Shown here in pieces: positions 1-10,982 of a stretch of DNA of 64,000 nt. The stretch comes from Tetrastigma voinierianum. Lineage: Eukaryota; Streptophyta; Magnoliopsida; Vitales; Vitaceae. The stretch is taken from assembly GCA_016808115.1 (NCBI GenBank), contig JAEQBH010004667.1, forward strand, positions 414,501 to 478,500. Reading direction: 5' to 3'. Every line of letters starts with the position of its first letter. Position 1 is the first letter of the stretch. Made by a program: the position numbers and the translations under genes. The notes under the pieces were generated by a model. The model was not told where the DNA came from. It did no database searches and saw only the letters and a program-made list of their open reading frames with translations.

Positions 1-700
1 AATACCGTGATAAGATCCAAATACCGTAATAAACTCCGCCAGAGTACAAGTAGAAGATCCGTAAGACAAGGATAGACTCAGAGTAAAGTACAAGATACAA
101 AGCATCTCTGTATAAATATAAGTTCATACCTACGGGCAATTCCTATATCTTAATTCTTTTCACTCTCGTAGTACCTACTATATCTCCCGTATAAGTTCCG
201 CAGATATGATAAACTCCGTAGCACCTACTTCGTACTCCCGCATGAGCATAGGCATACGTTAACCTAGGACTTGTTGATATGATACCAACACAAGTTGGTA
301 TCGTATTTACATTTGAACAAGTAGTACTTACGGTACTCCGGTCAAGAATAAGTTCCAAGAATACCAAAAGATACACTCGTAATCTCTATGATACCTACGT
401 ACCTCCGAACAAGTGTAAACTCCGTATGATAAGTATAAGTTCTGTAAACCTCACGGAGATCGGAGACAGATATAAATATCAATACGTGTTTATACTCCTC
501 GTATAAGCATAGGGTTATGTAACTCCCACAAGAGATCGAAATACATAAGTTTCGAGATAAGTATACATACATGTATAAACTCAGTACAGTATACGAGAAA
601 TCTGAATAAGAATAAGATCCAATAAGGATAAGTCTGCCATAAGTGTAATTCCTGAGTAAGTATAAGATTGTTATAAGTATAAGTTCGGGCATCATTTATA
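1..700. repeat. Degenerate short-word repeat inside the LTR
   Basis: Words resembling ataagtataagttcc, tccgtatgataag and aactccgta recur irregularly about every 15-40 bases. The copies are too diverged to fix one period by eye. The other E-family LTRs do not show this block, so it looks like a local expansion. Confidence 0.4.
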
Positions 701-1395
701 AGGAATCAATAAGATAAATATGGATCCTAGCTGGAGACATAAGACTCATAAAAGTCACAAGGTACAAGTAGACAGACTATTTTGATGACACGACAGAAAC
801 CCACTCTGAAATCCTGAGAAAATCATGAGTTTTGTAAAAGAGATGAATTGCATGCCTTGCCATTGTATATGTCTAAGTTTGCTCGACTATGGATCCACCT
901 ATTATATACTGGATTATATGAATTCATGATGATTTTGATATCCGCTTTATGTTATGCTTCATTGCGATTCAGTCTAAATGCATGTGCATCAGTATAAGTT
1001 ATAAGATATGCTCTAATTAAGCTGTGAAAGTTTAGCACGGCTTTAACCGTAGGCAGGAGAAGACACGAAGAACATTCGCATACACCGCCAACACACTTGT
1101 GGTGTCTACTACATGTAGGTTCCGCTGGGCCTCGATTTGTAAATGTAAAGTTCAATTTTTGTATAAGTAAATGGGACTCAATATGTGTATAGATTTCATG
1201 GATGTCTACTCCTGGTAGTTCTTTGATTTGGATATATATTTGGTATTTTGATTCTGTTATAAGATGGGCCATACCCACAAGTATAAGTTCTGCTTTAAAA
1301 AAAAAAATCAGGTAAAGAGTCCCAGTCCTGAGTCTCGCACCCCGAACTCGGTTCGGATCCGCCAATCGGGTCGGACCGGGATTCGGGGCGTGACA
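1..1395 (+). mobile_element. Right part of a long LTR, E-like family
   Basis: The stretch ends in a GC-rich terminus around 1335-1395 that finishes in gcgtgaca. Its wording (gatccgccaatcgggtcgg) closely matches the right ends of the two solo LTRs at 42601-45483 and 56423-59493. The left end lies outside the window, so length and target duplication cannot be checked. Positions 1 to about 700 are low complexity and made of many degenerate copies of a word like taagtataagttcc. The frames open here are chance frames of this repeat. Orientation is inferred from the related solo LTRs. Confidence 0.5.
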
Positions 1396-1784
1396 GATGC
1401 AATATGACTTGTTCTTGAGAATAGAATGTTGATGCCTGAGAAAGATTACCATTTACATTGGATAAATCTACAAGTAATATAGGATTTAAAGGTCATTGGA
1501 CTAAATTGAACCCCTCCATTGGGATTGGTTAAGTGAAATCGAAACCCTAAATTTTCTTTCTTATTTTCTTGAATCTTGACATACAGTGTAGGGTCTTTCC
1601 CTTACATGTTTAGTTTTCGTATTTCAGTCCCCAACCTAGTTTTCATTCATCCAAATAGAGTTAAGGCTAGATTATAATCCGTACTTAATAGCACAATTCT
1701 CGTGGGAAACGATACTTCACTTATCACTTTATTACTTGTTCACAATGCTTGCACTTATGTGTAGGAAACAACACAACAAGTTTT

Positions 1785-1802
1785 TGGCCTGGTTATCGAG
1801 GA
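1785..1802 (+). other. Degenerate primer binding site of element H
   Basis: The word tggcctggttatcgagga, preceded by a T run, sits where Athila and Tat elements carry tggcgccgttgccgggga. It is followed by ttgtg as in those families. Several bases differ, in keeping with an old copy. Confidence 0.45.
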
Positions 1803-1976
1803 TTGTGTTTTTTTCTATTAATATTGATTTGAAATAACCTGATTCCACTTTGGATATAACTTAGTCTTGCTTTTGGATAAAAAAAAAATTCTTATCTTAT
1901 TTTCTATTTTCGATTTTACTTTGGATTTTTTTTTTTTTTTTTGCTTTCGTTTTGTTTTGTAGGAGTCTAATTCACA

Positions 1977-2297
1977 ATGAATGTTTTCACCAATTTAGCA
2001 ACTCAAGTGCCTTTTCTAACTCAACAACTACAAAGTAAGCAGATAGCTTATGGTCCACATCAAGGTGTGGTATGTCAAGGTTAGAATCTATATGTGCCTA
2101 TGGAGCAAGTTCAGTATGAGGGTAACTACAATCAACAATATCATAACCCATACTTGCACACATATAACTCGGGATGGCAACATCAACCAAACCTCTCATG
2201 GAAGACAAATTCGAATGCTCCCAAACCTTCACAAGAGAAGAGATTGGATCTTGAAGAGGCAATGGCTCAATGGCTAGTTCTCATGCCTAGTTCATGA
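1977..2297 (+). pseudogene. Athila-type gag fragment
   Basis: The reading frame starts at ATG 1977 (MNVFTNLATQVPF) and meets a stop after about 35 codons. It continues in the same frame to 2297. The second half holds the stretch NPYLHTYNSGWQHQPNLSW (about 2139-2195), a recognisable form of the Athila gag motif rich in N, Y, W and H. It ends in a helical acidic stretch (EKRLDLEEAMAQW). Gag would form the element's capsid. The frame then decays, and the gene is cut by element A at 2459. An acidic stretch ahead of the ITLRSGK motif is still visible at about 2400-2458. Fragmentary and not functional. Confidence 0.6.
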
Positions 2298-2459
2298 ATT
2301 GGACAAGGATAGATCTCAAAAAATTAGTCAACACAAATCATGTTTGAGTAAATTAGTCGATCGGGCTAAGATGCTCCAAAGTGCACACAATGGTGGAGTT
2401 TGCCTAACACTCTAAGGTGAACCCGAAAGAAGAGGATATGATACTATAAGGTATCACTG

Positions 2460-3008
2460 TGTACTTCCCCACCGGGGCCCCACATCACTTACCAGCACAC
2501 CCTCCCTTCTCCCGTCCTCAACTATCGGCAGTCCGAACCGAATCTGGGATGCACTGATAACTATAACATTATAACTTTATAACTTGTTCATTCATATAAT
2601 GTTAAACATTTAACTTGTATTATATTATGTAGCAACGTATTACAAAATATATACAAGCTCCATAGATGGAAATGTTCAACATTTACACTATTGACATTGT
2701 TTACAAAACAATACATATACAGCAAAAGCAACAAAAGGTCTTCGTGGGCAATCGAGCGATGTGTACTTTCTGATCAGTTGGACATGATTGCCTGGCCCCA
2801 AAAGCATCAAAATGTGAGATATTTTGATTCCAAAATAAGGCCATGTTTGGCCTTTTCCATTTTTGCATTCTTTTTCCCATTTTTGCATTTAGGTCCTTCA
2901 ACTCTCACCTATTTGCAAATCAACTTTTATCTTATTTTCACTTTAACATATAATCTTATTAGATTATGTCCCTTGGGTCCTAAATTGGTAATTTACCAAT
3001 TTACCCTT
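2460..3008 (-). mobile_element. 3' LTR of element A, distal part
   Basis: Matches 17815 to about 18345 of the other LTR in order: ggggcccc start, ttcattcatataatgttaaac, gctccatagatgg and ccaatttaccctt. It breaks off at ccctt 3004-3008, and the missing remainder resumes at 12965. This is direct proof that B inserted into this LTR. Confidence 0.85.
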
Positions 3009-5020
3009 TATAAGACTCGAGAAATTCCAATTTCTAGGAAAAAGGCAAAATCGTAATTTCGGTTACGAAATTGTAATTTCGGTTAAAAAATACATAATTT
3101 ATTCTCTAGATCTCGGATGACGAAACGGATTGCACCATTGGAATCGTCTCGTGAAATCTAGCTAGCACGTAAAATTGTGTCGAATTCCGAGACAGTCGGA
3201 ATTTACACGTTTTTCGAGGCATCGCGGTTCGGGTATCGTAAAATAATTTTCGATGTGACGAAAGTCACATATAACACGCACTCATGAGCCATAAGTGGTA
3301 TGAGTAGAGAAATTATGGAAATGGATTGCCGAGATAGTGCCGAATGTCAAAACTGGGAAATGAAGGGACGTAATGGTCATTATGGAATTTGATTTAAGTC
3401 ACTAAAAGACGAAATTTTAAATAGTGCTCTTCTTCTCAATTGAAATAAAGCAAACCATGAAGTGAGAAACAAGAAATCGACAGTGGGCATGGAGATTGGA
3501 TTCTAGTGAGAAAAGATCGAACTTCTCTCTAAAATATTGGGCGATTCGACCGCCGAAGGCCTTCGACAAGAAGGTGCCGCCTAATATGAGAGGGCTTCGC
3601 GTGGGTACCGGATTTAAGGAGTTTAGACAAACTCCTTGAGGTAGGGGTTTCTCCCTACTTGAGTTTTATTCCCATTTTAAGTACTTTTTCGATGTTTGAG
3701 CTGAATGAGGCCAGCAGAGTAGGCTTTATCTACATTCCCAAAACTTTGGGACCGAATTGTTGGAAATCTTTTTAGAAATTTTTTTACAGTCCGTGACTGT
3801 CGGGGCTGTTATGGGGTGCTAAAGTCATAAATTATGAAATGAATTGTGGCTGTGATATATAGGTTCGGAATGGGTCGGGTGGAAACCCGGGTTCACTAAG
3901 TGAACCGATGATTTGAATTTCCTGAATAGTAACCCAGGGTTTCTACTTATTCTTAAACAAGGTTCTCAAAATAATTTTTTGCGAATTATGTTTGGTCGAG
4001 CACTAAGTAGAATTGTTTCGTGTTTACTATTAGCCCAAGTTAGCTAATTTTGATGTATGAAATGAGAATTTACATGACATGATTGTGTGAATTGAATTTT
4101 TGTAAATATATGCATGTTTATAGATTTGCATGTGATTAGACTCCAGATTGAATTGGCATATGTATTCCATATGCACCGAACAATTCCTAGACTATGAGTG
4201 AGTGCATGAGATGAGTCTAGAGAAAATGGTTCGGAGGGTTGTCTAAAAATATTAATTATCGGAGGGTAGTCCAAATTAAAAATATCAATCATCGGAGACG
4301 GCCCAATTGATATTCATCAGAGGGTAGTCCACAAACAAATAATATATCAATCGTCGGAGACGGCCCAATTGATATATATACATCGGAGGGTTGTCCACTA
4401 ACAAAACAATAATTCTCATACGAGGCTTAGGCGAGTGTGAGAGTCGATGAGGACTCGGGATCCCGAGTTAGCGAGTATGGGGCATTCAAGTAGGATCATG
4501 CGTTTGCTTGAATGTATGTTTATTTTGGAACATTGCCTTTGCACTTAGGTGATAGCCCACTTAGAGTTCCACTGCGAGCATTTGCTCACCTTGTCGGATA
4601 TTTTACGGTACGGGGACGTGCGGGGGCGGCTTGTCCTGAGTTGAGTTAGAAGAAAGCGGTTGGCTTTGGTTGATGATATATACATGTATTGAAATGTCTA
4701 ATTTTAATATATGTATTGTATAAGATTGAAAATATTGTAACTCTTGTAACTATTTGGTATATAGTTGGATTCATAGTTAGTATGTATTATGAGTATCGGT
4801 TGTGGGCCCAAGTGGCGAGTATTACTCATGTGATGAGATATGTGGATATATTGAATATATTGCCTTGTTTGGAACAGCGGGTATATCACGAGCTTTGTAT
4901 TTGGGTAGAGCTCTGTACAAAGGAGATTACGCCGATTTTCGTGAAATGTCGGTCACCCGACATTCCACAGTGTTTCGGCGGGTTGGCCAATTGTCAGCAA
5001 ACCCCGAGGTTTAGGCGTCG
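3009..5020 (+). mobile_element. 5' LTR of element B
   Basis: About 2.0 kb, colinear with 10983-12964. Landmarks are the start gagaaattccaatttc, the gcatcgcggttcggg block near 3215, a cluster of alternating subrepeats near 4230-4410, the hairpin gagcatttgctc at 4576 and the end ggcgtc near 5014. Many small indels separate the two LTRs, so the element is not recent. Confidence 0.85.
4230..4410 (+). repeat. U3 subrepeats with inverted arms
   Basis: Two phrases alternate: cggagggtagtccac and cgtcggagacggcccaattg. They are spaced by AT-rich linkers that end in atatcaat or attgatat. The arms atatcaat and attgatat are reverse complements and flank the gtcggagacggccca core. The same cluster recurs near 5285-5460, 12195-12350, 52315-52480 and 63050-63215 in the other LTR copies. 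Confidence 0.65.
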
Positions 5021-5022
5021 GC

Positions 5023-5040
5023 TTGGTAGCGAGCTTAGGT
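5023..5040 (+). other. Primer binding site of element B
   Basis: The word ttggtagcgagcttaggt directly follows the LTR end. It resembles ttggtatcagagcttagg, the site complementary to the 3' end of initiator Met-tRNA. A decayed second copy lies near 6103 because of the tandem duplication. Confidence 0.55.
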
Positions 5041-6249
5041 ATACAAATGCCTAGGGGGCTCGGGTTGGGTATCCATCACCACTTGGGTGGTTTGATGTAG
5101 AGTATAGGTATATGGAAACCTAGAGAATGAGGATTTGGGCTTAGGCCATAGTCTTTGAGGTATAAGAACATCACCATTAGGCCATAGTCTTTGGGTATCC
5201 AGTGCATACATGCATTCCATATGCACTGGAACACCCTAGGACTATAGGAGTGAGTGCATGAGATGAGTCTAGAGAAAATAGTTCGGAGGGTTGTCTAAAA
5301 ATATTAATTATCGGAGGGTAGTCCAAATTAAAAAAATATCAATCGTCGGAGACGGCCCAATTAATATTCATCGGAGGGTAGTCCACAAACAAATAATATA
5401 TCAATCGTCGGAGATGGCCCAATTGATATATATACATCGGAGGGTTGTCCACTAACAAGACAATAATTCTCATACGAGGCTTAGGCGAGTGTGAGAGAGT
5501 CGGTGTGGACTCGGGATCTGAGTTGGTCATGTAGACATTCAAGTAAGATCATGCATTTGCTTGAATGTATGTTTATTTTGGAACATTGCACTGCACTTAG
5601 GTGGAGAGTAGCCCACTTAGAGTGATTCCACTATTGAGCATTAGCTCACCTTGTCGAGGGATATTATTTTTCTGGTACGGGGGCGTGCGGGGGGATGGCC
5701 GTCCACAGGGTTGAGAAGTTAGAAGAAAGCCAGGTTAGTAGCTTTAGTTGATAAATATGTATGTATTGAAATGTCTAATTTAATATATGTATTGTATAAA
5801 GTGAAAATATTGTAACTCTTGTAACTATTTGGTATATAATTGGATTCATAGTTAGTATGTATTATGAGTATGGTTGTGGAGCCCAGTAATTCATTACTCG
5901 TGTGATGGGATATATTGGATATATTGAATATATTGCCTTTGTTTGGGACGGGTATATGCGAGGCTTTGTATTTGGGTAGAGCTCCCAGGTACAAAGGAGA
6001 TTCTGCAGATTTTTAAAGTGAATCTTGGTCACCCAGACATTCCACCGAGTGTTTGGAGCGGGTTGTGGTGGTAAGCGGTTAGCCGGGGTTTGGGCGTCAC
6101 GGCAGTATCGAGTTTAGGTATACGAAGATACCTAGGAGCTCGGGTTGGGTATCCATCACCGCTTGGGTGGTTTGATGTAGTATAGGTATATGGAAACCTA
6201 GAGAATGAGGATTTGGGCTTGAGCCATAGTGTTTGAGGTATAAGACATC

Positions 6250-7290
6250 ACCCATGGGTGTGGTTCGATGACGTAGGTATGAGATTACCTAGGAAATCAC
6301 GGGACAAAACTAGGACACTGCATGCATGTGTTGGTGTGTTTTGTGTGATTTGATGATTTATTATGTGATCATGTATGAATGATGTTTATAACATGGTTTG
6401 TGATATGTTATGATGTTTGGGTGCTTAGGTATTTAGCACTTATTATTTTGGAAAACAATCTTAGGAAGGTTCTGATTATGTAAAAGCTGATAAATAAGTA
6501 TAATCAATTTATTTGGTTTATTAGATGACAAAATAGAATTTTTAATAAAATTTTAAGGTGTTAGAACATTTTGAGAGTTTTACAGTGAGTAAAACTGGAA
6601 AAGGAAACTAAATGAAATAAATTATGTTCAATTTATTTGGTTTGTAGGATAATGTAATTTTAATAAAAATTTTAAGGTTGAACACTAGGTTTAGTGTTGG
6701 ATCATGAGGTTTTGAGAAAATTTTTAGACAACATGGTCCAGAATAAAAAGAAAAAAATAAATAAAATAAATTTTATAAATTTATTTGGTTTAGAAAATTG
6801 AAGCAAATAATTTTCTAAGGTTTTACAAGTTGTAAAATTGAAGAAAATTGAATATAATAAATTTTTATAAATTTATTTGAGTATTCTGGAAAATGAAAAA
6901 AAAAAAAATAGGTATATATATTTTTGTGTATCTTCTAGTAGCTGGAAGAAATGAAAAAAAAAAAACATGAATATGTTTTTGGATGTTTCCAATAGCCGGA
7001 AATAATTGAAAAAAAAACGAAAAAAAAAATTTAAATATTTAATTAAATTAAATAAAAATAAAATCAAATAAAATTAGACAAAATTTTCGAAAAATAAAAC
7101 TTTTAAAAATGAAATTTTAAATAAAATTGTTGAAAAATAATATTTTAAATCTTGAAATTGATTGTCTTGCATTACACGTAAATGCAAGGACAATGTCTCT
7201 CCTAGCGATGTATGTGTATGATTAGTGTCTCGGGGTTGTGTTTATGCCTTAGAGATACTGTATTGAGATTTAACTGTCATGTTAATTGTA
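6250..7290 (+). other. AT-rich leader of element B
   Basis: There is no gene here. A phrase close to ttataaatttatttggttta recurs four times or so between 6500 and 6880, each time followed by a -ttttaagg- segment. Poly-A runs lie near 6895-7030. The same leader, inverted, occurs in element C at about 61510-62060. That supports one family and the gag start at 7293. Confidence 0.55.
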
Positions 7291-7292
7291 TA

Positions 7293-7690
7293 GATGGCTA
7301 GTCGAGGACGAGGACGTATAGGGCGTCCACGAAGTCTTAGTCAGGCACCGCAATGTTTGATCAACGGGGCTTTTACTAGGGTAGGTATTCTGACTCTTTG
7401 CTATAACACAGGTTGGTATAACAGGTAGATAAGAAGGTCCTAGTAACCTCCAGAGGTTAGGGCGCATCATCCTTCGACATTCACAAGGGGAGGAGGTCCG
7501 ATGGTGGCAGACCATTGGTTCATACAGATCGAGAAGGTGTTAGAGGCTATGGAGATTACCTATGACACTACCAGGATTAGGCTAGCTATGTTCCAGCTAG
7601 AGAGTGAGGCCAAGATATGGTGGAAAAGGGCAAGGACCTCTTGGGACCTTAGAGGAGCCTTTGTATGCTTGAGTTCTTTTTAGAGATTAG
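7293..7690 (+). pseudogene. Gag N-terminal part of element B
   Basis: The ATG at 7293 opens MASRGRGRIGRPRS, the basic start typical of this gag family. Element C has the same start (inverted, 61412). Frameshifts follow. From 7501 a capsid segment is readable (IEKVLEAMEI, then LESEAKIWWKRARTSW), which is the core of the retrotransposon gag domain. The frame ends at 7683. The C-terminal part of gag that should follow is instead found after RT, at 8814-9150. Confidence 0.7.
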
Positions 7691-7779
7691 GAGGCGAGGA
7701 ATGGAGTATGATATGTCGTGGTTGCGTGTTGGAGATCTCGGGGACTCTACTCACGGTGGACTGAGGAGCAGTGGACATG

Positions 7780-7910
7780 TCGAGTTCGATATCGTCGGGG
7801 ATGGATTGGCTGATAGCTTACAGAGTCGTTATCGATTGTGAGCGTAGGAGGGTTACCGCTATGCAGGACGGTACTCGTGGTATTTGAGGAATGACATGAC
7901 ATTTTGTCAG
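7780..7910 (+). pseudogene. Aspartic protease remnant of element B
   Basis: Around 7785-7890 the sequence encodes a clear protease C-terminal block (GMDWL, then YRVVIDCERRRVTA). It lies directly after gag-N with no zinc knuckle between. The active-site DSG part is not visible. The protease would cut the Gag-Pol polyprotein. This copy is truncated and dead. Confidence 0.6.
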
Positions 7911-7984
7911 ACGGTATCACGAGTGCAGTGTCGAGGAGACGAGTTAAGCGGGTTGGCTAGCAAGCCTTACCACCAGAAGGACGG

Positions 7985-8818
7985 AGAGACCCCGGACTAA
8001 GATCTGCTCGAGTGGTTTGCGAATGTGGATCTTGGATGAAGTTGCAGATCTACCTCCACGGAGGGTAGTAGACTTCGATATCGAGTTACACCTTGGTACT
8101 TCACCCCATTTCTATGACCATAGGATGGCACCAGCGAGTGAGTTGCGGGAACTTCGAGTCGATTCTGAGGAGCTGTGGACAAAGGGTTTATTAAATGAAC
8201 ACTTCTGTAGGGTGCTTGGTTCTATTTGCGAAGAAGAAGGAGCAAGACCCTTATTTGTGCATTATTCTGACGGGTTGAGCAGTTCTGATAAAAATGGTAC
8301 CCTTCACAGGGATTGTTGATTTATTTGACAGTTGAGAGGAGCGCGAGTCTACTCCAAAGATGAGCCGCCATGCTGGTTACCATCAATTTGAGGTTAGGGA
8401 GACATATATCCATAAGACGGCGTTTAGGACGCGTTATGGGCGCTGAGGTTTACGGTGATGCCTTTGGATTGTGAATGCGCCCGGCGACATTCATGGATCT
8501 GCATAGGGTATTCCAACCCTATCTAGATCGGTTAATGCGTAGTCCTCGTGGATGACATTTTGATGCCTCCCGGTCGAGTGGGAGCATGAGTATCGCAGTT
8601 TTACGATTGTTGAGATGTATAATTTGTCTGGCCCAAAAAAAGTTCCGATAAAGGCGAGTTTTTAAACTGCGAGGTAAGATTTACAAGGGCCGCGTGGTGT
8701 CAGCATCAGGAGTGTCAGTCAACCCAGAGAAGGTTGAGGTAGTGATGAGTTGGGAGAGACCGAATGTCAATCTTCGAGATAAGTAGTTTCTTAGGATTGG
8801 TTGGGTATTACAGGAGAT
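7985..8818 (+). pseudogene. Reverse transcriptase remnant of element B
   Basis: Recognisable pieces appear in order. The linker LPPRRVVDFDIELHLGT and HRMAPASELREL is at 8053-8155. The palm pieces GYHQFEVRE and TAFRTRYG come next (about 8370-8440). An APATF-like block lies before the active-site region near 8540-8560, where VDDIL is reduced to a shifted frame. SFLGLVGYYRRF follows at about 8780-8820. The stretch between about 8160 and 8330 has lost the fingers region. At 8818 the frame runs into gag sequence rather than the usual RNase H. Confidence 0.7.
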
Positions 8819-9150
8819 TCGAGAATGGGCTAAAGTTATCCATTCGGGGCAGGATCGTAGGATTTCGCCTACGGGACATGGACTCCATGGTCGGGACGGC
8901 CCTGACCATAGAGAGAGAGATCGAGGATGCTCGGAGCACTAGGGATGCGAGTGTTAGTGTCAAGAGGGAGGATCAGCCTTCTTCTAGTTTCGGGAAGGCG
9001 AAGACTTGCAGCTCAGCGAGTTTCGGGACCCGAGCTAGGAGTGGGCATGTGGTGAGTTGCCCTAGGGACGGGGATCCCAGGCTTTGGGACAAGCGCAATT
9101 CCAGGTTAGGCGTAGAACATGAGGTATACGGTTCATTCCTCCACGCCTAG
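8814..9150 (+). pseudogene. Displaced gag C-terminal segment in element B
   Basis: From RRFENGLKLSIRG onward (8814 to about 9000) the sequence matches the gag of element C (inverted, about 60690-60880). Element C carries there RRFENGPKLSIRARI, a segment rich in dipeptides TIE and ML, and SSFGKAK-like residues. In C this lies upstream of protease and RT. In B it lies downstream of RT and is joined at the shared letters RRF. One long frame (8764-9150) runs across the junction, so the junction itself is in frame. Confidence 0.65.
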
Positions 9151-10145
9151 TAAATTCGGAGGAACCGGTTCGGTTCGGGGGTGCTATCCTGGTACTCCCG
9201 AGTAACCTGAGATAGGCGGAGGGGCAGTGTGGGTATTCGGGGATAGATCGAGGAGTTCTTGTGAGGCGTGAGTGGACCTTATGGTGGTAGACCTATTGGT
9301 TGTTGATGTCAGGTTTGACATGGATGAGTTGACAGCCATCGGGTTATTAGTAATTGGGACCTTAATCGGGTTGTCATACCCAACACGACCTTGGATTTGG
9401 GCTTAGAGGTTGAGGCCTTTAGAGAAGCCAGGTATAGATGTTCTTCCCTAGGATGTAGGATGAGAGTTGACCTGATAGGTCGAGATTATGAGTGAGAGAT
9501 CTCGAGTTACTTGCCCATGGTGGACCCGGAATTGGGTGTCCTGTTATGACATTATTGCGTTCGTGGTGCACGGTAACATCACGCCCGAGTCGGTGTGGGT
9601 ACGGTATGGTCATTCACCACTCTTGGTGAGTGTGGGTTGAGTTTGTCTTTTAGGGCTACGTTGATGAAACTCATAGTTCAATTCGGAAATGAAGAGTAAT
9701 TAGAAGTGTGTTAGGGCGAGAAGCAAGGGTATTAAATCCCCTAAGGTGAAGCACAGGTTAGGGTGTGAGAAACCAGGGAGATATCGAATTCTGTGTAGGT
9801 GTAAGAGACGGGGAGATATCCCAGGTATGTGTGAATGTAGCAATTTTCGAAGTGTAAGCCGAAGAATTATGTTGCTCGAAATGAAAACACACGGTCAAGT
9901 ATCACATAAACTAAAAGTTGAATGATAGGAGTCGGGAGTGACTCGAGATTTGGATACCCATTGGAAATTGTGTTGGGTGTTGGTGAGCCGGCAAGGGCTC
10001 GGTATACGGATGTCATTCATGACATGGACTAGGTTGACGGTCCATTGGATTGTCAGTGATTGTGACCTTGGGAAGGTTAGCGTTTACACACCAAGTAAAG
10101 GTTGTGTAGGGTTATGTGTTGTATGGATTATATACAGGTGTTAGA
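9150..10145 (+). pseudogene. Undetermined, degraded pol sequence of element B
   Basis: No frame longer than about 70 codons and no firm motif. By position it should hold RNase H and the first half of integrase. Short purine-rich phrases agree with decayed coding DNA, but I cannot assign a domain. Confidence 0.3.
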
Positions 10146-10860
10146 AGACATGCCGCGAGCATGCGTCCCGGATCATAAGGGTAGAGGAGCATTAGCCTTA
10201 GTGGAATTCGCCTACAACAATAGTTATCAGGCGAGTATACAAATGGCGCCATATGAGGCATTATATGGAGCTAAGTAAATCACCCAGATTATGTTGGACC
10301 GAGGTGGGAGAGAGCTCCATCAGTCTGACCCGATTAGAGACACCTCGGAGAAGGTGGGCTTGTCTGACAGCGTTTTCTCACGGCTCGGAAGTAGGCAGAG
10401 CTATGCGTGTGCGACGTCGGCTCTTAGAGTTCGAGGTTGGGGATAAATGTCTTCTTGAAGGTGATGCACAGAGAAATTGGCGAGGGTTCGGCCAGCGCGG
10501 AAAGCTGTCGCCGGGTTTATTGGACCCACCTTCGAGGATACTCGGAGGGGTGGAGCCTTGTTGCGTGCCGGTTGAAGCTGCGCCCTGGCATGTCAGAGTG
10601 TGTCACGGGTGTTTCACGTCTCCATGCTCCGGAGTATGCTCGGATCCGGCTCATGTGGTGGATTGGGGCGGATTGAGGTTGACAACGATGGGACCTTTGA
10701 GGGGAGGGACTGGTGTGCATTTTGGATAAATTTGTGTGGGTTTGTGGCCTGAGGCCAGAGGCTAGTGAAGTGCTATGGAGGCACTATGGAGTGGAGGAGT
10801 CACGTGGGAGCGTGAGGACACGATGGGCCTATCCCTTCTTGTTTAGGGATGAAGGTCGTG
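10145..10860 (+). pseudogene. Integrase C-terminal part and chromodomain remnant of element B
   Basis: The integrase piece VEFAYNNSYQASIQMAPYEA is at 10200-10262 (downstream of the catalytic Glu, which is not visible). The GPF/Y-type module follows in several frames near 10440-10640 (EFEVGD, RKAV.GFIGP, RVFHVSMLR). A chromodomain-like tail starts with GRIEVDNDGTFEG near 10670 and fades by 10850. At least four frame changes are needed. Confidence 0.6.
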
Positions 10861-10963
10861 GTTTAGTCGTTTAGATTTAAATATTTGTTTACATGCATGG
10901 TAGGCGTACCGCGTGCATATGCATGTGATTGATTATAATTGTCCTGAATTTTGGGAAGAAATT

Positions 10964-10982
10964 CCTTTTAAGGAGGGAAGAA
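10964..10982 (+). other. Polypurine tract of element B
   Basis: The word aaggagggaagaa lies directly before the 3' LTR start. It is the usual site for plus-strand priming. Element C has the inverted equivalent at 53690-53710. Confidence 0.6.

Larger units (their letters stand above)
1396..2459 (+). mobile_element. Athila-type element H, left part (LTR tail, leader, start of gag)
   Basis: From about 1480 the sequence has the layout of an Athila 5' end: AT-rich LTR tail, a degenerate tRNA primer site near 1785, a poly-T leader near 1930 and a gag start at 1977. Its own LTR start is missing, replaced by the unrelated LTR at 1-1395. The element stops at 2459, where chromovirus A begins. Its gag resumes in register at 18480, so 1396-2459 and 18480 onward are one interrupted element. 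Confidence 0.65.
4170..6240 (+). repeat. Tandem duplication of LTR end plus leader in element B
   Basis: Unit 1 (about 4170-5190) and unit 2 (about 5200-6240) share, in order: gtgagtgcatgagatgagtc, the U3 subrepeats, the hairpin, the LTR end ggcgtc, the primer site region and the leader phrase gaggatttgggctt. The offset is about 1.05-1.08 kb. The second primer-site copy near 6100 is degraded. Confidence 0.75.

Noticed and set aside
10253..10729. 158-codon + frame
   Set aside because: It is mostly out of frame with the integrase pieces, which are read in other frames; not a separate gene.
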